Shown here piece by piece: positions 35,917-43,358 of a DNA stretch of 64,000 nt. Below the pieces are notes generated by a model. That model was not told the DNA's origin. It made no database searches and saw nothing but the letters and a program-made list of their open reading frames with translations. Each line of letters opens with the position of its first letter. The first letter of the stretch is position 1. Source of the DNA: Actinomadura litoris (GTDB lineage Bacteria; Actinomycetota; Actinomycetes; Streptosporangiales; Streptosporangiaceae); the NCBI RefSeq assembly GCF_009733595.1, contig NZ_WOFH01000016.1:62001-126000 (forward strand). The letters are read 5' to 3'. Both the position numbers and the translations under genes were made by a program.

Positions 35917-37707
35917 CTACCGTGACGAGCGCGCCTTGTAGGCGGCGGTGCGGGCGGCCTTGGCGGTCGCCTTGTCGGGATGGTGGTCGCCCAGGGCCTC
36001 CAGCACGTCGGCCACGTCGTCGTGGTGGGTGCGCCACAGCTCGTCGATCATCACGAGCAGCTCCGGGCCGGGCGGCGCGTCGGCCAGCGCCGCCTCGACG
36101 GCGTCGGCGGGCTCGGCGGTCTCCAGCATCCCGGCGACGGTGTCGACGAACACCCACAGGTACTCCTCGCGGGCCAGCTCCCGGCCGGAGGGGTCGCCCG
36201 CCGCGTTCAGCCACAGCACGGCGTAGGGCGAGACCAGCGGGTGCTCGCGCGCGGCGCGGACCACCGGCGCGGCCTCCGGGCCGATCCGGTGCAGGACGGC
36301 GGCGGCGAGGTTGCGGGCGCCGGGGCCGCCCGTCCGCATGACGTCGAGGAGGTCGGCGGCGGCGTCCTTGGCGTCCCGGGAGGCCAGCCAGCCGGCGATC
36401 TCCTCGTCGGCGGTGTCGGGCCGGTGCCAGGTGAGGCCCTCGACCAGCCCGGCCGCCGACGCGTCCGCCAGGTCGCCGACGAGCGGCGCGGTGAACCCGT
36501 CGGCCAGCAGCAGCTCCCGGACGCCCCACACGCCGAGCGGCGTGAGCGCGCGGCCGCCGTCACCGGCGACCTCGACGATCCCCCACTCCTGCAGCGCGCC
36601 GAGCTCCAGCAGGAACGCGTCGGCGACCAGGCCGGACATGGCGTCCTCGTCGGAGAGGTCGTAGCTCTCCCCGACGTGCTCGCGCAGCGCCTGGAGCAGG
36701 TCGTGGGGAGAGGTCGGCTCCTCCTGCTCGTAGAGGTGGATCAGGACGCCGGTCATCTCGTTCTGGACGAGCTCCATCGCGTCCAGGCCGTCCTCGGGGT
36801 CGTGCTCGGGCACCACGACGGCGTCGAACAGCGGCAGCCAGGCGGCGAGCAGCGCGGCGTCGTCGGCCGACCGCAGGCCCTCCAGCGCGGGGCCCGGCCC
36901 GGCGGCGCCGTCCGCGACGGAGATCACCTCGGCCTCGACGGCGGCCCACCACAGCCGCTCCAGGGCCCCCTCGTCCTCGACCTGGGCGTACCCGCGCGTG
37001 AGCTTCATGCCGAGCGCGTCCCGGGCGGCCTCGGCGTCGGCCTCGGTGAGCTGGTCGTGCTCGGTGAGCGCCCGCCCGTCCGCCCACTCCGCGAGCGCGA
37101 CGGCCCGCCCGGTCAGCTCCGACGCGCGGACGGCGGCGGCCAGCTCGCCCTCGGCCGGCAGCCGGACGGGCGGCACGACCAGCTCCTCGGTCTGCCGCAG
37201 GTACTCCTCGGTGCGGGCGTAGCGCTCGTCCTCGGGCAGCGCCTCGAACTCGGCCACCCACGCCTCGACGGCGCCCTGGTCGTCCAGCGGGACGCCGTCG
37301 GCGCGCATCAGCCCGGCGATGACCTCGGCCGCGACCTGCCGCTCGGCGGTGTCGGCGGCGGCGACGACCTCGGCGAAGGCCGGGGCGCTCCGCTCGATCT
37401 CCGCCGCCAGCTCGGCGGCGCGCGGGGCGGGCACCGCGCGGGTGTCGCGCAGGAACGCCACGAGGCGGCGCAGGGTGTCCAGGACGGCGGGGACCTCCTC
37501 CGCGCCCGCCACCACCGACTCGGGGAACACCTCCAGCAGCAGCTCGCGGACGCCCTCGGGGGTCAGCTCCTCGGGCGCGCCGAGCCCCATCTCCTCGCGG
37601 ACGAGGTCGAGCAGCAGCCGGGCGCCCTGCTCGTCCAGCCCCCCGCCGTGCTCGTCCGCCCACAGCCGCAGTTCGCCCGCGGTCGTCTCCACCCAGTTGT
37701 CGGCCAC
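35917..37707 (-). CDS. Uncharacterised large acidic helical protein
   Basis: The product is 596 aa from GTG 37707. No family could be named. It is strongly acidic and predicted almost wholly helical without membrane segments or a signal peptide. The region 440-520 (DEEIAGWLASRDAKDAAADL, GARNLAAAVLHRIGPEAAPV) resembles a pair of HEAT-type helical hairpins. The C-terminus turns basic (KATAKAARTAAYKARSSR). Its 9-bp distance to the siderophore ATPase stop suggests co-transcription with that operon, but nothing in the protein points to iron. Possibly a scaffold. The 151-bp gap after it contains imperfect CCCCGCC repeats near 35868-35911. Confidence 0.6.
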   Translation of the reverse strand: MADNWVETTAGELRLWADEHGGGLDEQGARLLLDLVREEMGLGAPEELTPEGVRELLLEVFPESVVAGAEEVPAVLDTLRRLVAFLRDTRAVPAPRAAELAAEIERSAPAFAEVVAAADTAERQVAAEVIAGLMRADGVPLDDQGAVEAWVAEFEALPEDERYARTEEYLRQTEELVVPPVRLPAEGELAAAVRASELTGRAVALAEWADGRALTEHDQLTEADAEAARDALGMKLTRGYAQVEDEGALERLWWAAVEAEVISVADGAAGPGPALEGLRSADDAALLAAWLPLFDAVVVPEHDPEDGLDAMELVQNEMTGVLIHLYEQEEPTSPHDLLQALREHVGESYDLSDEDAMSGLVADAFLLELGALQEWGIVEVAGDGGRALTPLGVWGVRELLLADGFTAPLVGDLADASAAGLVEGLTWHRPDTADEEIAGWLASRDAKDAAADLLDVMRTGGPGARNLAAAVLHRIGPEAAPVVRAAREHPLVSPYAVLWLNAAGDPSGRELAREEYLWVFVDTVAGMLETAEPADAVEAALADAPPGPELLVMIDELWRTHHDDVADVLEALGDHHPDKATAKAARTAAYKARSSR

Positions 37708-37716
37708 CCGAGAACC

Positions 37717-38586
37717 CTATTGGTCATCACCGCCGGGCGCGCCCATCTTGGCCCGGGAGCCCGCCGGGCCCGGGACGGGCGCCGCCCGCCCCCCGTACTC
37801 GGCCGTCGGGACGACCATCGGGGTGCCGGTCACCGGGTCGGGCGCGATCACGCAGGAGAGCCCGAAGACCTCCGCGACCAGCGCCGCGTCGACGACGTCG
37901 GCGGGCGCGCCCTGGGCGACGACCCGGCCGTCGCGCATCGCGACGAGGTGGTCGGCGAAGCGGCACGCCTGGTTGACGTCGTGCAGCACGGCGATGATCG
38001 TCCGTCCCTCGTCGCGGAGCCGGGCGAGCAGCGCGAGGAGCTGGTACTGGTGGGTGATGTCGAGGTAGGTCGTGGGCTCGTCCAGCAGCAGGTAGGGGGT
38101 CTCCTGCGCGAGCACCATCGCCGTCCAGGCGCGCTGCCGCTGCCCGCCCGACAGGCTCTCGACGCGGCGCCCGGCGAGGTCGGCGACGCCCGCCGCCTCC
38201 ATCGCGGCGGCGACGGCGCGCTCGTCCCCGGCCGACCAGGTCGACAGCAGCGACTGGTGCGGGTAGCGGCCGCGGGCGACGAGCTGCCGGACGAGGATGT
38301 TCTCGGGCGCGACGACGCCCTGCGGCAGGAACCCCACCTGCCGCGCGATGGCCTTCGGGCGGTAGCCGCGCACGTCCCGCCCGTCGAAGGCCACCTCCCC
38401 CTCCGAGGGCGCCAGGATCCGCGCGAAGGCGCGCAGCAGCGTCGACTTGCCGCACGCGTTCGCGCCGACGACGGCGGTGAACGCGCCGTCGGGGACGTCG
38501 AGGCTCAGCCGGGTCGACACGACGCGGTCGCCGTAGCCGAGCGTGATGTCGCGGGCGCTGAGGCGCCCCTTGGCGTCGCTCGTCAT
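37717..38586 (-). CDS. Ferric-siderophore ABC transporter, ATP-binding protein
   Basis: The product is 289 aa from ATG 38586. Walker A is VVGANACGKSTLLRAFARIL near residue 40 (Ala-Cys in place of the usual Gly-Ser-Gly order is tolerated in the FecE/FepC branch), the ABC signature is ESLSGGQRQRAWTAMVLAQ near residue 143, Walker B is YLLLDEPTTYLDITHQ, and the switch His is VLHDVNQACRFADH. It powers import through the two FecCD permeases encoded upstream. It overlaps the preceding permease gene by 4 bp (ATGA). The C-terminal 40 residues are a Pro/Gly-rich tail. Confidence 0.92.
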   Translation of the reverse strand: MTSDAKGRLSARDITLGYGDRVVSTRLSLDVPDGAFTAVVGANACGKSTLLRAFARILAPSEGEVAFDGRDVRGYRPKAIARQVGFLPQGVVAPENILVRQLVARGRYPHQSLLSTWSAGDERAVAAAMEAAGVADLAGRRVESLSGGQRQRAWTAMVLAQETPYLLLDEPTTYLDITHQYQLLALLARLRDEGRTIIAVLHDVNQACRFADHLVAMRDGRVVAQGAPADVVDAALVAEVFGLSCVIAPDPVTGTPMVVPTAEYGGRAAPVPGPAGSRAKMGAPGGDDQ

Positions 38587-39626
38587 GGCGCTCGTCCGGC
38601 CTCTCTCGCGACCTCTCCGAGGAGCAGCAGGCACAGGTAGCCCCCGCCGAGCACCGTCGTCACGACCCCGACCGGGAGCTGGACGGGCGCGAGCACCGTC
38701 TGCGCCGCGAGGTCGGCGGCCAGCAGCAGCAGCGCGCCGGTCAGCGCGGCGGGCAGCGGCGGCGTCCCGGCCGCGCCGGTGATCCGGCGGCCGATCTGCG
38801 GGGCGACGAGCGCGACGAACACGATCGGCCCGGCGGCGGAGGTGACGCTCGCCGTGCAGCCCACCCCCGCCAGCACGGCCAGGAACCGGAACCGCCCGAG
38901 GCCGAGCCCGGACGCGGCGGCGGCCTCGTCGCCGAGCGCCGCCTGCCGCATGCCCCGCGCCAGCGCGGCCGTCAGCAGCGCCAGCGCGCCGATGACGAGG
39001 AACGCCGGGCGCAGCGCCGCCCACTCGGCGCCGTTGAGCGTGCCCGCCTGCCAGCCGGTGGCGGCGATCGCCACGTCCAGGTCGGCGCGCAGCACGATCC
39101 AGGAGTTCGCGGCGGTCAGCATGGCGTTCACGGCGACGCCGACGACCACGAGCCGCAGCCCGCTCACCCCCGACCGCAGCGACAGCGCGTAGACGGCGCC
39201 CGCCGTGCCCAGCCCGCCCGCGAGCGCGCCCAGCGCGAGGCCGGCCGCGGTGCCGCCGAACACGGTGATCGCGACGAGCACGCCGGTGTAGGCGCCCGCG
39301 TCGAGGCCGACGACGTCCGGGCTGCCGAGGGGGTTGCGGGTCAGGTTCTGGAACAGCGACCCCGCCAGGCCGAGGGCGGCGCCGAAGACGATCGCGGCGG
39401 CGACGCGCGGCAGCCGCCACTCCCGGACGACGAGCGCCGATCCGCCGCGTCCGAGCAGGCCCCGGACGACCTCGCCGGGCGGGTCCCACGTGTCGCCCCG
39501 GCACAGCGCGGCGAGCGCGAGCGCCGCGACCGCCGCGGCCAGCCCGAGCGAGACCGCCGCCGCGCGCCGCTCCACCAGCGCCGAGACCGGCCCCACCCGG
39601 AGGGTGACCGCGTCCGGCCCGGTCAC
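38583..39626 (-). CDS. Ferric-siderophore ABC transporter permease (FecCD type), second subunit
   Basis: The product is 347 aa from GTG 39626, overlapping the first permease by 4 bp. It has about nine membrane helices and the FecCD motifs WRLPRVAAAIVFGAALGLAG near residue 70, QNLTRNPLGSPDVVGLDAGA near residue 92 and GPIVFVALVAPQIGRRITGA near residue 265. The last forms the coupling helix contacting the ATPase. Confidence 0.93.
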   Translation of the reverse strand: MTGPDAVTLRVGPVSALVERRAAAVSLGLAAAVAALALAALCRGDTWDPPGEVVRGLLGRGGSALVVREWRLPRVAAAIVFGAALGLAGSLFQNLTRNPLGSPDVVGLDAGAYTGVLVAITVFGGTAAGLALGALAGGLGTAGAVYALSLRSGVSGLRLVVVGVAVNAMLTAANSWIVLRADLDVAIAATGWQAGTLNGAEWAALRPAFLVIGALALLTAALARGMRQAALGDEAAAASGLGLGRFRFLAVLAGVGCTASVTSAAGPIVFVALVAPQIGRRITGAAGTPPLPAALTGALLLLAADLAAQTVLAPVQLPVGVVTTVLGGGYLCLLLLGEVAREAGRAP

Positions 39627-40612
39627 AGGGCCACCGCCCCGTGCCGCCGGACGACCCAGATCAGCGCCGGGCCGCCGAGGAACGCCGTCACGATCGCGAC
39701 CGGCACCTCGCCGGTCGGCAGCAGCAGCCGCGCGCCGATGTCGGCGGCGACGAGCAGCACCGACCCGAGCACCGCCGTGTAGGCCGCGAGCCACGGCAGC
39801 GACCCGGCCGCGAGCCGCCGGGCCAGGTGCGGGACGATCAGCCCGACGAACATGACCGGCCCCACCACGGCGGTCGCGGCGCCGGTCAGCAGCGTGACGA
39901 GGACGAGCACGGCGACCCGCGTCCGCCGGACCCGGGCCCCGAGCGCGTGCGCGACGCCGTCGCCCAGCATGAGCCCGCCGAGCGGGCGGGTCACCAGCGC
40001 CGTCCCGGCGAGCGCGAGGAGGATCGCGGCGAGCGGCAGGGCGAGCGGCGTCCGCTCGCGTCCGGCCAGCGACCCGACCGACCAGTACCGGTACTCGTCG
40101 AGCGCGTCGGGGTACACCAGCCGCAGCCCGAGCGTCAGCCCGGCCAGCACGGCGGTGAGCGCGACCCCGGCGAGCAGGAGCCGCAGCGGGAACGAGCGCC
40201 CGACCGCGTAGACCGCGGCCGCGGCGAGCGCCGACCCGGCGACCGCGAGCGCCATCCGCGCGGGCTGCGACCCGCTCAGCCCGGCCACGGTGCCGAGCGT
40301 GATCGCGAACGCGGCGCCCGCGGTGACGCCGAGGACGCCCGGCTCGGCGAGCGGGTTGCGGGTGAGGGTCTGGATCAGCGTCCCGGCGGTGGCGAGCGCC
40401 GCGCCCGCGCAGCAGGCCAGCACCGTCCGCGGCACCCGGACGTCGCGGACGATCGCCTCCAGGTCGGTCGCGGTGTGCCCGGTCAGCGCCGCCCACACCG
40501 TCCCCGGCGGGACGGACCGCGCCCCCACGCACAGGCTGGCGCCCGCGAGCACGGCCAGCGCGGCGACCGCGACCGCCAGCACCGCGAACCGCCGCCGAAG
40601 GTCAGTCGTCAA
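39623..40612 (-). CDS. Ferric-siderophore ABC transporter permease (FecCD type), first subunit
   Basis: The product is 329 aa from TTG 40612, overlapping the SIP gene by 11 bp. FecCD motifs are RVPRTVLACCAGAALATAGT near residue 60, QTLTRNPLAEPGVLGVTAGA near residue 81 and GPVMFVGLIVPHLARRLAAG near residue 252. The two permeases form the heterodimeric channel of a BtuCD-like importer. Confidence 0.93.
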   Translation of the reverse strand: MTTDLRRRFAVLAVAVAALAVLAGASLCVGARSVPPGTVWAALTGHTATDLEAIVRDVRVPRTVLACCAGAALATAGTLIQTLTRNPLAEPGVLGVTAGAAFAITLGTVAGLSGSQPARMALAVAGSALAAAAVYAVGRSFPLRLLLAGVALTAVLAGLTLGLRLVYPDALDEYRYWSVGSLAGRERTPLALPLAAILLALAGTALVTRPLGGLMLGDGVAHALGARVRRTRVAVLVLVTLLTGAATAVVGPVMFVGLIVPHLARRLAAGSLPWLAAYTAVLGSVLLVAADIGARLLLPTGEVPVAIVTAFLGGPALIWVVRRHGAVAL

Positions 40613-41417
40613 GATCGGCCACTCCGCGCTTCCAGTAGCCGGTGAACAGCGCGTCCATCCGCCCGCGGCTCCAGGCCCTCAGCGGCCGGATCGCGTCGGC
40701 CTCGCCCGCCGCGAACAGGAACGTCCGCCCGTCCGGCCGGGGCAGGTCGCGGACGGCGTCGGCGAGCGCGGGGGCCCCGTCCCCGCGCTCCAGCCAGGTG
40801 ACGCCGACCCCGTACCGCCGGGCGAGCGGGTAGGCGTGGTCGGCGGCGTCCCCGGTCTCGACGACCGCGTGCGCCGAGACGTCCGCCGGGGCCTCCTCCA
40901 GCCAGCGCGCGAACGCGGGCAGCGCGGTGGCGTCGACCGCGAACAGGTAGTGGTCGTAGTTCTGGGCGAACGCCTTGGCGCCGGGCGGTCCGGCGATCGT
41001 CACCCGCTCCCCCACCGGGACGTCCTCCGCCCAGGCGGAGGCGAGCCCGCCGGGGTGCAGCACGAAGTCCAGGTCCAGCTCGCGCGCCCGCGCGTCGTAG
41101 CGCCGCACCGTGTACTTGCGGGTGGGCGGCAGCGGGTGGGGCCAGTGGAGTTCCTGGTGCTCGCCGGGGACGGGGGCGCGCAGCACGCCGTCCGCCTCCG
41201 GGAAGACGATCTTCACGTGGTCGTCGGCCTGGTAGGTGTGGAAGCCGTCGAGCCCGGGGCCGCCGAGGGTGAGGCGCAGCATGGCCGGCGTGAGCCGCTC
41301 GCGGCGCACGACCGCGGCCTCCCTGACCTCGATCGGGTAGCCGACGCGCGCCACGCCCGTCCCGGCGCGGTGGTGCTCGGCGACCCGCCCCCGCGGGTCG
41401 CCGCGGTCGGCCCTCAC
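40602..41417 (-). CDS. Siderophore-interacting protein (FAD-dependent ferric reductase)
   Basis: The product is 271 aa from GTG 41417 (GTGA overlap with the binding-protein stop). The N-terminal FAD-binding barrel has ADDHVKIVFPEADG near residue 73 and the flavin motif RKYTVRRYDARARELDLDFV near residue 105; the NAD(P)H-binding half has RTFLFAAGEADAIRPLRAW near residue 235. SIP proteins of the ViuB type release iron from imported ferric siderophores by reduction in the cytosol. The ending YWKRGVADLDD is typical. Confidence 0.9.
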   Translation of the reverse strand: MRADRGDPRGRVAEHHRAGTGVARVGYPIEVREAAVVRRERLTPAMLRLTLGGPGLDGFHTYQADDHVKIVFPEADGVLRAPVPGEHQELHWPHPLPPTRKYTVRRYDARARELDLDFVLHPGGLASAWAEDVPVGERVTIAGPPGAKAFAQNYDHYLFAVDATALPAFARWLEEAPADVSAHAVVETGDAADHAYPLARRYGVGVTWLERGDGAPALADAVRDLPRPDGRTFLFAAGEADAIRPLRAWSRGRMDALFTGYWKRGVADLDD

Positions 41418-42418
41418 GGCGTCGCGAGCGGCGCGAGCGCCTGGTCGAGGGCGTCGAGGGCCTTGGCCGCGGACGGGTAGGTCGCCGCCTGCGTGTAGCG
41501 CAGCCCGATGGCGCGGCCCCTCTTCACCGCGGGCAGGTCCTTCCACATCCGCGACTCCAGCACGTACTCGACGGCCTGGCCGACCGTCCCGTCCGGCTCC
41601 AGCGTGTAGGTGATCACGTCGGCCCCGCCGAGGCTCGTGGACACCTCCTCGATCGAGGGGTACTCCGAGACGCCCGCGCCGCCGCCCTTCTTGTCCTTGA
41701 CCTCGCCGTAGTACCTGACGCCGACGTCCTCCGCGATGTTGGTGCCCCAGGACCCGGCGTACTCGCGCATGAAGGTCCCGGCGGCGACCTTGCCGTACCC
41801 GCCGACATGGCCGAACCTCAGCTTCGCCAGCGTGCCCCTGTATTTGGCCGCGACCTCCCCGGCCCGCTTCTCGTAGGCGGCCTTGGCCTTGGTGTAGCCG
41901 CCGAGGCTCCCCGCCGCGTCGGCCTGGCGCCGCGACAGGTCCCGCCAGTCCGACGGCGAGGACGGCCCGAGCACGACGACGGGCGCGATGGACTCCAGCC
42001 GCTTCATGTTCAGGTCGCCCAGCACCGGCTTCGGCACCCCGATGACGATCAGGTCGGGGTCGGCCCTGGCGATGGCCTCGTAGTTGGTCTCGGCCGCCAT
42101 CTCGCCCGCGACCTTGGCGAGCCTGTCGTAGGACGCGCGGTCCGCCGGGCTCATCATCGGGATGCCGCGCTTCCAGCTGGAGATCCCCACCAGCGGCGCG
42201 CCCAGCTCGATGAGCACCGGCACGGCGTAGCCGGTCGCCACGACCCGCCGGGGCCGGGCGGGGATCTCGACCTCGCCGTTCTCGGCGTCGAAGACCCGCG
42301 TCCGGGACGAGCCGGATACGCCGGACGCCCCGTCCGAACCGCCGGACCCGCACGCGGACGCCAGGACGAGCGCGGCCGCGGCGGCCGCCGCGAGTCTCCA
42401 GGGCTTGGCAGAAGGCAT
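41414..42418 (-). CDS. Ferric-siderophore-binding lipoprotein
   Basis: The product is 334 aa from ATG 42418. A lipoprotein signal is clear: KPWRLAAAAAAALVLASAC with lipid-anchored Cys at residue 23, followed by a Gly/Ser linker. The FepB/FatB-like fold shows RPRRVVATGYAVPVLIELGA near residue 56 and DPDLIVIGVPKPV near residue 119. It captures ferri-siderophores outside the membrane for the FecCD importer. It is the first gene of the operon, with an iron box 47-65 bp upstream. Confidence 0.92.
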   Translation of the reverse strand: MPSAKPWRLAAAAAAALVLASACGSGGSDGASGVSGSSRTRVFDAENGEVEIPARPRRVVATGYAVPVLIELGAPLVGISSWKRGIPMMSPADRASYDRLAKVAGEMAAETNYEAIARADPDLIVIGVPKPVLGDLNMKRLESIAPVVVLGPSSPSDWRDLSRRQADAAGSLGGYTKAKAAYEKRAGEVAAKYRGTLAKLRFGHVGGYGKVAAGTFMREYAGSWGTNIAEDVGVRYYGEVKDKKGGGAGVSEYPSIEEVSTSLGGADVITYTLEPDGTVGQAVEYVLESRMWKDLPAVKRGRAIGLRYTQAATYPSAAKALDALDQALAPLATP

Positions 42419-42464
42419 GGTCGTCTTTCCTCGTCGTGCGTGGTGGGAGGGCTGGATGAGCTAC

Positions 42465-42483
42465 TAAGGTAAGCCTTACTTAA
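42465..42483. promoter_or_regulatory. IdeR/DtxR-type iron box between the siderophore operon and araC-like gene
   Basis: Read on the minus strand the site is TTAAGTAAGGCTTACCTTA, matching 15 of 19 positions of the DtxR/IdeR consensus TTAGGTTAGGCTAACCTAA and keeping its dyad. It lies upstream of both divergent genes, so iron repletion should repress both. Confidence 0.8.
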
Positions 42484-42512
42484 CCATCGCGATATCGCTG
42501 GGAGGACACCCT

Positions 42513-43358
42513 GTGTCGCTGACGCGTCATGGCGCCGCCGACCCGGAGACCTGCGAGGAGTTCGGCTACGGGCTCGGCGACCCCGGCGGCATCCTCGTCC
42601 TGCGGTACCGCTCGGCGGACGCGCTGGCCTTCGGCGAGGGCCGCCAGGACTTCCTGCACCAGCTCTACTGGTCCCCCGACGGGCCGCTCGCCACGACGCA
42701 CGGCCCGGCCGTCCGGTTCGTCGGGGCGGGCGAGGCGTTCTGGGCGCGGCGCGCCACGAGCCACGAGGTGCGGGCCGGGGACCGGCAGACCGTCTACCGG
42801 ATCTGCCTGCGCGAGGTGCCGCCCGCGCTCGGCGACCTGCGGTCGGGCCCGGTGCCGATCGACGCCGAGGCGGCCCGGCTCGTCACGGTGATCGCCCGCC
42901 GGGGCTGCGACGAGGCCGCCGCGCTGGAGGCCAGGCGCCGCATCATGGCGGGGATCGGCGCACCCCCGGCCGGAACGAGCGTGGCCGGGACGGACGCGGC
43001 CCCCGGAGCGGGGACCGGCTTCGCGCTCGCCGTCGCCCGCGCCCTCTCCCACGACCCCGCCGACCCCACCGGCCTCGACGAGTGGGCGCGGCGGCTCCGC
43101 GTCAGCGTCAAGACCCTCCAGCGCGACTTCGTCCGCGAGTTCGGCATGCCCTACACCCGGTGGCGGACGGCGCTGCGGCTGCGCGCCGCACGGGCCCTCC
43201 TGGACTCCCGCCCGGTGAGCACGGTCGCCCACCAGGTCGGCTACGCCAGCGCGTCCGCGTTCATCTCCGCGTTCGCCAAGGAGTACGGGTACACGCCCGG
43301 CCGCCACGCCGGCGCGCGGCCCCGCGGGCCGGATCGGCCGGCCGGATCGGCCGGCTAG
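42513..43358 (+). CDS. AraC-family transcriptional regulator
   Basis: The product is 281 aa from GTG 42513, with GGGAGGA upstream. Residues about 175-265 are the AraC DNA-binding domain with two helix-turn-helix units: LDEWARRLRVSVKTLQRDFV and STVAHQVGYASASAFISAFA, then KEYGYTPGR. The N-terminal part is a cupin-like sensor region. It is divergent from the siderophore operon and shares its iron box, like AraC-type activators that respond to a ferri-siderophore (for example PchR or YbtA); the ligand is unknown. The 3' end overlaps priA by 4 bp in convergent orientation. Confidence 0.88.
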   Translation: MSLTRHGAADPETCEEFGYGLGDPGGILVLRYRSADALAFGEGRQDFLHQLYWSPDGPLATTHGPAVRFVGAGEAFWARRATSHEVRAGDRQTVYRICLREVPPALGDLRSGPVPIDAEAARLVTVIARRGCDEAAALEARRRIMAGIGAPPAGTSVAGTDAAPGAGTGFALAVARALSHDPADPTGLDEWARRLRVSVKTLQRDFVREFGMPYTRWRTALRLRAARALLDSRPVSTVAHQVGYASASAFISAFAKEYGYTPGRHAGARPRGPDRPAGSAG

